Source: Flammeovirga yaeyamensis (GTDB lineage Bacteria; Bacteroidota; Bacteroidia; Cytophagales; Flammeovirgaceae). Taken from it: a DNA stretch of 64,000 nt. Position 1 is the stretch's first letter; each line of letters starts with the position of its first letter. Under the pieces are notes generated by a model, which did no database searches, was not told the origin of the DNA, and worked only from the letters and a program-made list of their open reading frames with translations. Shown here one piece after another: positions 58,562 through 64,000 of the stretch. Both the position numbers and the translations under genes were made by a program. The stretch is from the NCBI RefSeq assembly GCF_018736045.1, contig NZ_CP076132.1, forward strand, positions 4,201,501 through 4,265,500, given 5' to 3'.

Positions 58562-59413
58562 TTATTCGGTAGTGTTGATCTGATTATTATTAGAAAACAA
58601 CTTCACTATTTCAGCCACAGCAGGATTGCTTAAGCTATCTTTCGGATAAGATAATCCCACTTCTCGGTAAGATACAGGTCCCTTGTATTTCTTGATCTGA
58701 AACCCATTCCACTCTCGAACAAAAGATTCTGGTAAAAAGGTAATTCCAAGACCAGATACCAATAGTGTAAGCACATCGTTTTTAGTGGCACAATTCGCTA
58801 CTGTTTTCCACTTCCCTCCTAAATCATTCAGAATCGATAAACTTTGCTGATGCGCCTCACAAGGAGGACAATGAATAAACGGTTCGCCTTTTAGATCTGT
58901 TATTTCTATCTCGTCTTTATCACATAATGGATGATGATCCGGAATACATAAAACATAATCTTCCTTCCATAGCGGTAGAAATAAATGTTCTTCGAATTTC
59001 CATTCTCTAACCAACAGATTCAGATCACAATCACGACCAATCGCCCTGATATCCCATTCGATATTTGATACCTCCTCATCAATCTGAAGAAAGAACTTCT
59101 TTTTTAAAGATTGAGGCAAACTGTCGGCTACACCAAGAATAACTTTTTGCTTAAAATCCTTTTGCTTAAACAGTTCAGGAATCTCATTTAACTCTCCTAA
59201 TATTCTTTTCGCAATAGGGTATAATTGATGACCTTCTTCCTTTATCGTTACTCCTTTTTTATGTCGCACAAAAAGTTCTTTCCCTAATAATTCCTCAATG
59301 TTTTTTATTCCATTGGAGATATTAGGTTGAGAAACAAAGCACTTTTCAGCTGCTCTAGAAATATTTTTTTCTTCGTATACCGCTACAAAAAAACGGAGTA
59401 ATCTTTCATCCAT
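58562..59413 (-). CDS. LysR family transcriptional regulator
   Basis: A 283-residue LysR-type regulator. The winged HTH has NISRAAEKCFVSQPNISNGI (about 18-37). The effector domain (about 85-280) is OxyR/CysB-like in outline, with a Cys pair FIHCPPCEAH near residue 181. It is divergent from an SDR gene, the classical arrangement for LysR control, and the 120-base gap holds both promoters. It probably controls that SDR and perhaps the Crp and HbpS genes behind it. Confidence 0.9.
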   Translation of the reverse strand: MDERLLRFFVAVYEEKNISRAAEKCFVSQPNISNGIKNIEELLGKELFVRHKKGVTIKEEGHQLYPIAKRILGELNEIPELFKQKDFKQKVILGVADSLPQSLKKKFFLQIDEEVSNIEWDIRAIGRDCDLNLLVREWKFEEHLFLPLWKEDYVLCIPDHHPLCDKDEIEITDLKGEPFIHCPPCEAHQQSLSILNDLGGKWKTVANCATKNDVLTLLVSGLGITFLPESFVREWNGFQIKKYKGPVSYREVGLSYPKDSLSNPAVAEIVKLFSNNNQINTTE

Positions 59414-59436
59414 AATAAAAACTTATGATAACGATA

Positions 59437-59444
59437 CAAAAATA
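59437..59444 (-). promoter_or_regulatory. Putative -7 box of the LysR gene
   Basis: On the minus strand this reads TATTTTTG, matching TAnnTTTG. It lies next to the -33 box of the divergent SDR promoter, so a regulator bound here could affect both. Confidence 0.3.
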
Positions 59445-59448
59445 GTAT

Positions 59449-59479
59449 TTTGATCACAATAACACAGTAAATACCTTTG
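59449..59479 (+). promoter_or_regulatory. Promoter of the divergent SDR gene
   Basis: TTTG (59449-59452), a 19-base spacer and TACCTTTG (59472-59479) are an ideal match to the Bacteroidota consensus. The leader would be about 50 bases. Confidence 0.7.
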
Positions 59480-59533
59480 TATCAACAGTTAAATAAAACA
59501 TATCAATCATAAATAAATCTAATACTTCTCATT

Positions 59534-60265
59534 ATGGAATCAACAAATAAAAGTCTGATCGTTATCACAGGGGCAAGTTCTGGTATTGGTGCTGCTACAG
59601 CTCAACTGTTTTCTAACCAAGGTTTTCCTCTTTTGCTTTTAGGTAGACGAGTAGAAAAAATGGTAGCATTAAACCTTACAAATACTTTAATTAAAAAAGT
59701 GGATGTAACAGATTACGATGCTTTTAAAAATGCAGTCGCTGAAGCTGAAAAACAATTCGGTCAAACAGAAGCTATCGTGAACAATGCAGGTATGATGCTT
59801 TTAGGTGATATCGCAGTTCAAGATCCTCAAGAATGGAAAAAAATGTTTGATGTAAACATCATGGGCGTGTTGAACGGTATGCAAATCGTTTTACCTCAGA
59901 TGAGAGCGAGAAAAGGAGGTACAATCATCAACATTAGTTCAATTGCAGGTAGAAAGACGTTTGGTAATCATGCGGCTTACTGCGGTACTAAATTTGGAGT
60001 ACATGCTATTACTGAAAATGCTAGAGAAGAAGCCGCTTTAGATAACGTTAGAATGGTAACAATAGCTCCTGGTGCAGTAGAAACGGAACTTTTATCGCAT
60101 ACTACAAATCAAGAAATCAAAGATGGATATGAATCTTGGAAAGAAGAAATGGGTAGTATTTTAAAGGCTGAAGATATTGCCAATGCTATTTGGTATGCTT
60201 TCAATCAACCTCAAGGGGTGAATGTGAGAGAGATTGTTTTAGCAGCAACTAAGCAACAGCCATAA
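59534..60265 (+). CDS. SDR family oxidoreductase, YdfG/serine-dehydrogenase-like
   Basis: A 243-residue classical SDR: TGASSGIGAATAQLF (about 12-26), NNAGMMLLGD (about 84-93), INISSIAGRKTF with the Ser, and YCGTKFGVHAI with the Tyr and Lys. The C-terminal pattern (PGAVETELLSHT) fits NADP-dependent SDRs that act on small hydroxy acids or carbonyls. It is divergent from the LysR gene, which probably regulates it, and has a strong promoter. The terminator at 60305 ends it. Confidence 0.92.
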   Translation: MESTNKSLIVITGASSGIGAATAQLFSNQGFPLLLLGRRVEKMVALNLTNTLIKKVDVTDYDAFKNAVAEAEKQFGQTEAIVNNAGMMLLGDIAVQDPQEWKKMFDVNIMGVLNGMQIVLPQMRARKGGTIINISSIAGRKTFGNHAAYCGTKFGVHAITENAREEAALDNVRMVTIAPGAVETELLSHTTNQEIKDGYESWKEEMGSILKAEDIANAIWYAFNQPQGVNVREIVLAATKQQP

Positions 60266-60304
60266 GCTATTTGATATTAATGAAGAGTCATCAAATGCAC
60301 TCTA

Positions 60305-60342
60305 AAAAGAAAACCCACGACAAACATCGTGGGTTTTCTTTT
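60305..60342. terminator. Bidirectional terminator between the SDR and fhs genes
   Basis: AAAAGAAAACCCACGA pairs perfectly with TCGTGGGTTTTCTTTT (16 bp) over loop CAAACA, usable from both convergent genes. Confidence 0.93.
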
Positions 60343-60392
60343 GAGTAAACTCCATCTATATTTTATCCTTCAAAAAAGGAAGTTTTATCTCA

Positions 60393-62063
60393 TTACGACA
60401 AGCCTTCAATCTCACCATCCACAAACTTAATTTTGTTTGCTTGAGGTACTTTTGGTAAGCCTGGCATTCTCATAATACTACCTGCTCTAGCGACAATAAA
60501 TCCAGCGCCTGAGTTGATAATCAAATCTTCGAAATGAATATCATATCCACCTTCAGGAGCATTTAAAACCTTAGCATCGTCTGTAAATGAGCTCTGTGTT
60601 TTCGCAACACAAACAGGTAAATGATCCAAACCATAACGTTTAATGCGCTTCAGTTGCAATCTTGCTTTGTTATCTAATTTGATTCCATCCGCACGATATA
60701 CTTTTTTGGCGATTTTCTCTAGTTTAGTTTCGATACAATCTTCAAGATCGTAGGTAAACTCTAAAGGTTTAGAAGGATTAGTCTCTACCAAATCAACTAC
60801 TTTTTGTGCTAATTCAGTAGCACCTTTTCCACCTTCAACAAAACTATTGTTTACGGCAAATTCAACACCTTGCTCTTTACACCATCCTGCAACGAAATCC
60901 ATTTCCTCTTTGGTATCAAATGCGTATTGGTTGAAAGTAACCATTACCGTCTGACCAAAGTTTTTCATGTTCTCGATATGACGTTTCAAGTTCGGTAAAC
61001 CTGCTTTTAAACCTTCAAGATTTGGCTCCTTGATGTCTTCTAATTCAACACCTCCATGTAATTTTAATGCTTGAGAAGTCGCTACAATCACCGTTAATGC
61101 TGGGTTTAAACCTGCATTACGACATTTGATATTGAAGAATTTTTCTGCTCCTAAATCAGCTCCAAAACCTGCTTCAGTAATTGTGTAATCAGCATAGTTC
61201 ATACACATCTTAGTGGCTAAAACTGAGTTACAACCGTGAGCAATATTGGCAAAAGGACCTCCATGTACAAACGCTGGAGTATTTTCTGTAGTTTGTACTA
61301 AATTCGGGTGAATTGCATCTTTCATTAATACAGCAATTGCTCCTTCGATACCTAGATCTCTAACATAAACAGGTTCATTTTGGTAATCGTAACCAAGGTA
61401 GATATCACCTACTCTTTTTTGTAGATCTTCTCTATCTTTAGCCAAACAAAGGATGGCCATTAACTCTGATGCAGGAGTAATATCAAATCCTGCTTCAGAT
61501 ACTTTTCCGTTAACGAAACCACCTAAACCTGTTACCACAGAACGAAGGGATCTATCGTTTACATCAAGTACTCTTCTCCAAAGTACATTTTTTAGTTGCT
61601 TACCTTCTGCTCTGTTAAAATGTTGGTGATTGTCGACCAAAGCAGAGATCATGTTATTCGCAGAAGTCACGGCATGAAAATCACCTGTAAAATGAAGATT
61701 GATATCCTCCATAGGTAATACTTGAGCGTATCCTCCACCGGCAGCTCCACCTTTAAGACCGAAACACACTCCCAATGATGGTTCTCTCAATGCAGGAATG
61801 GCATTTTTACCTAATTCTTGTAGACCTAATGCTAAACCCACCGAGGTAGTTGTTTTACCAATTCCGGCTCTCGTTGGAGTAATAGCAGTTACTAAAATTA
61901 GTTTACTATTGCTTGCTTTCTTCTCGTCGATCACATCATAAGGCAATTTTGCCATATAGTGACCGTATGGAATTAAATCGTCTTCTGAAATTCCTACCGA
62001 TGCAGCAATTTCTCTGATCTTTTTTAATTCTGTTTCGCGAGCAATTTGGATATCTGTTTTCAT
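60393..62063 (-). CDS. fhs: Formate-tetrahydrofolate ligase
   Basis: Fhs makes 10-formyl-THF from formate, THF and ATP. It has 556 residues, the usual length. [20 protein letters not shown] (about 63-82) is the P-loop, [21 protein letters not shown] (family signature 1) follows, and [14 protein letters not shown] is signature 2. It is a single gene. With metF (25018) and folE (34385) it shows an active one-carbon and pterin metabolism in the organism. Confidence 0.97.
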   Translation of the reverse strand: MKTDIQIARETELKKIREIAASVGISEDDLIPYGHYMAKLPYDVIDEKKASNSKLILVTAITPTRAGIGKTTTSVGLALGLQELGKNAIPALREPSLGVCFGLKGGAAGGGYAQVLPMEDINLHFTGDFHAVTSANNMISALVDNHQHFNRAEGKQLKNVLWRRVLDVNDRSLRSVVTGLGGFVNGKVSEAGFDITPASELMAILCLAKDREDLQKRVGDIYLGYDYQNEPVYVRDLGIEGAIAVLMKDAIHPNLVQTTENTPAFVHGGPFANIAHGCNSVLATKMCMNYADYTITEAGFGADLGAEKFFNIKCRNAGLNPALTVIVATSQALKLHGGVELEDIKEPNLEGLKAGLPNLKRHIENMKNFGQTVMVTFNQYAFDTKEEMDFVAGWCKEQGVEFAVNNSFVEGGKGATELAQKVVDLVETNPSKPLEFTYDLEDCIETKLEKIAKKVYRADGIKLDNKARLQLKRIKRYGLDHLPVCVAKTQSSFTDDAKVLNAPEGGYDIHFEDLIINSGAGFIVARAGSIMRMPGLPKVPQANKIKFVDGEIEGLS

Positions 62064-62188
62064 GTGAACGATTAGTATGTATAGGTTACCAATAATCTGA
62101 CGAAATATACTTTGATTATGTCTTCAAATAATTGATATTGTGTATGTGATTTTAGTCAAAAATAATACACTCAAATCTACTCAAAGAC

Positions 62189-62971
62189 ATGAATGAATAC
62201 CAAACAATTATTTATAATAAAATAGAACAACTAGGTATAATACAATTAAATCGACCCGATAAACGAAATGCACTTAACGATCATATGGTCAAAGAATTAA
62301 CGCAACTTCTTCTTCAAATTAAAGAAGATGCAGAAGTTAAAGCGATCATCTTAAAAGGAAACGGAAAAGTATTTTGCGCTGGAGCAGATTTACAATATAT
62401 TCAGCAACTTCAAAAGAACACTTACGAGGAAAATTTAGCCGACTCCAATCAACTTAAAGAATTGTTTTATTTGATCTATACTTTTCCTAAAATTATCATC
62501 TCCCAAATTCACGGGGCCGCTATAGCAGGAGGTTGTGGTTTGGCTACTTTATGCGATTTTGCTTTTGCATCAGACAGTACAAAGTTTAGTTACTCTGAAG
62601 TAAAAATTGGTTTTATTCCCGCTATTGTAAGCATTTTCTTGACAAGAAAAATTGGTGAGGGCAAAGCATTGCAATTATTATTATCTGGTCAAATAATTAA
62701 AGCCAAACAGGCTTTGGACTATGGTTTAATAAATGGAATTACAGAAGAAGAACTATTGGAAGAGGAAGTGCTTTCTTTTGCGAAGAAATTGATAAAGGAA
62801 ACTTCTGTTGAAGCCAAAGCCAACACAAAAAATTTAGTACATTCCACATGGCACTTACCCATTGATGAAGCTTTAGACAAAGCAGTCGAAGCAAATGCAA
62901 AGGCTCGAAGTTCTGAAGACTGCAAAAAAGGTATTGCTTCTTTTTTAAATAAAGAAAAAATCGAATGGTAA
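62189..62971 (+). CDS. Enoyl-CoA hydratase/isomerase family protein
   Basis: A 260-residue crotonase-fold protein. GKVFCAGADLQYI (about 60-72) is the first oxyanion-hole segment, and HGAAIAGGCGLATLCDFAFA (about 107-126) carries the second oxyanion Gly. KIGFIPAIVSIFLTRKIGE has the position of the second catalytic Glu filled by Ala or Ile, which makes it more like methylglutaconyl-CoA hydratase or a one-Glu isomerase than classic two-Glu hydratases. The pathway is not revealed by the neighbours. Confidence 0.88.
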   Translation: MNEYQTIIYNKIEQLGIIQLNRPDKRNALNDHMVKELTQLLLQIKEDAEVKAIILKGNGKVFCAGADLQYIQQLQKNTYEENLADSNQLKELFYLIYTFPKIIISQIHGAAIAGGCGLATLCDFAFASDSTKFSYSEVKIGFIPAIVSIFLTRKIGEGKALQLLLSGQIIKAKQALDYGLINGITEEELLEEEVLSFAKKLIKETSVEAKANTKNLVHSTWHLPIDEALDKAVEANAKARSSEDCKKGIASFLNKEKIEW

Positions 62972-63005
62972 TTTCGATACGATATAAATCAATTGAAATA
63001 AAAAA

Positions 63006-63044
63006 AGGTGATTCCATACTTCAATGAAATCACCTCTTTTTTTT
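63006..63044. terminator. Bidirectional terminator between the hydratase and lipoprotein genes
   Basis: GGTGATT pairs with AATCACC over a 14-base loop, with an A run before and a T run after. Confidence 0.8.
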
Positions 63045-63059
63045 GGAAATTTGTTAAGA

Positions 63060-63296
63060 TTACTCAGTAACAGTTTCTTCTTTAGCTTCTGTAGCTTCTC
63101 CTTCTGCTGGAGCTTCTACTTCAACAACCTCTTCAGTTACCTCAACAGCAACAGTAGAATCAGCAGCAACAACTACCTCTTCTTCTACTACTACTTCTTG
63201 TGCAACTTCCTCAGTTTGCTCTTTCTTTTGCTCTTGAGCACAAGAAATTACTGCGAAAGAAAATACTGATGCTAAAATGATGTGACGAATTTTCAT
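63060..63296 (-). CDS. Small acidic lipoprotein
   Basis: A 78-residue lipoprotein: a signal sequence (MKIRHIILASVFSFAVISC) with lipobox Cys 19, followed by about 58 residues made almost only of Glu, Val, Ala and Thr, with repeats of EEVV and VEV. The mature part is strongly acidic and probably disordered. No family is recognised. The other strand is also open here, but its translation is low-complexity Phe/Ser/Leu and is only the complement of this repeat. Confidence 0.75.
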   Translation of the reverse strand: MKIRHIILASVFSFAVISCAQEQKKEQTEEVAQEVVVEEEVVVAADSTVAVEVTEEVVEVEAPAEGEATEAKEETVTE

Positions 63297-63495
63297 GACT
63301 TATTAGTTATAGTTAGATTGAAAAAATTGCCTGTTCTTATTACTTTTGGTTAAAGATGGAAACAGATCAAATTGACTTTTAATAATTACATTTATACAAT
63401 AATTTATCCAATTTATTGATGTAGTACAAGTGCAATGTGTTATTAGATTTTTGCCTATTTTTCGTCTTATTTTTTAATATTATTTAACTGAATTA

Positions 63496-64000
63496 ATGGA
63501 TTCACTCACACAAATTGTACTTGGAGCCGCTGTCGGAGAAGCTGTATTAGGTAAAAAAATTGGTAATAAAGCACCTATTTATGGAGCAATTGCAGGAACA
63601 ATTCCTGATTTAGATGTACTTGCTAATCCTTTTTTAGATGCAGTACAACAGCTTCACTTTCATAGAAGTATCTCTCATTCATTAATCATACAACTACTTA
63701 TATCTCCACTTTTTGGTTATCTTTTTTACAAGATGAATGGTAAAAATAAAGATACATTTAAGGATTGGACATTACTTGTTTTCTTGGGTTTCACTACCCA
63801 TTCATTATTGGACACCTGTACTACATGGGGAACTCAATTATTCTGGCCTTTTAGTCATTATGGCTTTGCTACTTATTCCGTGTTTGTAGTCGACCCACAC
63901 TATACACTTCCGTTCATGGTTTGTCTAATTTGGGCAATGTTTTTACCAAAAGATAATTATAAACGTACGCTCTTAAACTATATAGGAATTATTGTAAGTA
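63496..64000 (+). CDS. YdjM-like metal-dependent membrane hydrolase (C-terminus outside window)
   Basis: The first 168 codons of a membrane protein that runs off the right edge. MDSLTQIVLGAAVGEAVLG opens it. GTIPDLDVL, HFHRSISHS and THSLLDTCTTWGTQLFWPF then give the conserved Asp and His residues of the YdjM/LexA-regulated metal-dependent hydrolase family (DUF457), set between hydrophobic helices. The enzymatic role is not well established. It stands 200 bases after the divergent lipoprotein gene, and no clear promoter was seen. Confidence 0.87.
   Translation, partial: MDSLTQIVLGAAVGEAVLGKKIGNKAPIYGAIAGTIPDLDVLANPFLDAVQQLHFHRSISHSLIIQLLISPLFGYLFYKMNGKNKDTFKDWTLLVFLGFTTHSLLDTCTTWGTQLFWPFSHYGFATYSVFVVDPHYTLPFMVCLIWAMFLPKDNYKRTLLNYIGIIVS

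Noticed and set aside
63024-63269. Plus-strand frame of 81 codons over the lipoprotein gene
   Set aside because: Its Phe/Ser/Leu repeats are the complement of the Glu/Val codons of the lipoprotein, which has a proper lipobox signal sequence.
1-64000. tRNA or rRNA genes
   Set aside because: I saw no GGTTCGAATC-type arm with a matching acceptor stem and no conserved rRNA segment. Isolated GGTTCGA strings lie in coding sequence.

Overview
The window is AT-rich chromosomal DNA from a member of the Bacteroidota, most likely a marine gliding species of the order Cytophagales (Flammeovirgaceae is my best guess; this is inference). The signs are: many secreted proteins ending in a type IX secretion system (T9SS) C-terminal sorting domain, the gliding lipoprotein GldH, DUF3822 beside coaD, CtlX, near absence of Shine-Dalgarno sequences, and promoters of the Bacteroidota type (TTTG, about 19-20 bases, TAnnTTTG). 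Fifty-six protein genes are called, the first and last cut by the window edges. I saw no rRNA, tRNA, CRISPR array, prophage or insertion sequence.

Layout. 1-7446: a partial SDR oxidoreductase, an ECF-like sigma factor, waaA (Kdo transferase), rsgA, a small KTSC-like protein and a large sensor-type SpoIIE phosphatase. 7888-16524: B12-dependent ribonucleotide reductase, VanZ-like protein, cyclophilin, a putative operon of an anchored unknown protein, DUF3822 and coaD, then ricT-gldH and an unknown protein with a kinase-like catalytic loop. 16776-24731: a solitary RecE-like nuclease, a giant T9SS-exported subtilase, and a Kdo cluster (kdsB, kdsA, an unusual transaldolase-CBS fusion, and a KdsC-like phosphatase) that makes the sugar used by waaA. 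25018-28237: metF, a polytopic membrane protein and ctlX.

28238-33484 is the most unusual part. A 1.2-kb gene-free stretch carries repeated AAGTGTA/TACACTT palindromes and a promoter-leader-terminator unit without an ORF. That unit is a diverged copy of the unit that drives the secreted protein gene at 29420, and the ORF-less copy looks like a small RNA gene. radC and two secreted T9SS proteins follow. 33721-46451: an outer-membrane barrel protein, folE overlapping a true PTPS-type pterin synthase, oxyR with both redox cysteines, a multi-domain carbohydrate-binding T9SS protein, a large FAD/Fe-S dehydrogenase, an NmrA-like protein, a Dph6-like ATPase and cysS.

46999-50991 holds three tandem paralogous secreted proteins (beta-solenoid-like repeats, an FnIII-like domain and a T9SS sorting domain) related to the proteins at 30956 and 32255. 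51169-55049: a DnaQ-BRCT nuclease, then patatin, coiled-coil and two TerD-family genes in a row. 55131-60265: a cluster with two SDRs, a propeller-Dabb fusion, an HbpS/GlcG-like protein, and Crp- and LysR-type regulators. The right end carries fhs, an enoyl-CoA hydratase, a small acidic lipoprotein and a partial YdjM-like membrane protein. fhs, metF and folE are all folate or pterin genes but are scattered.
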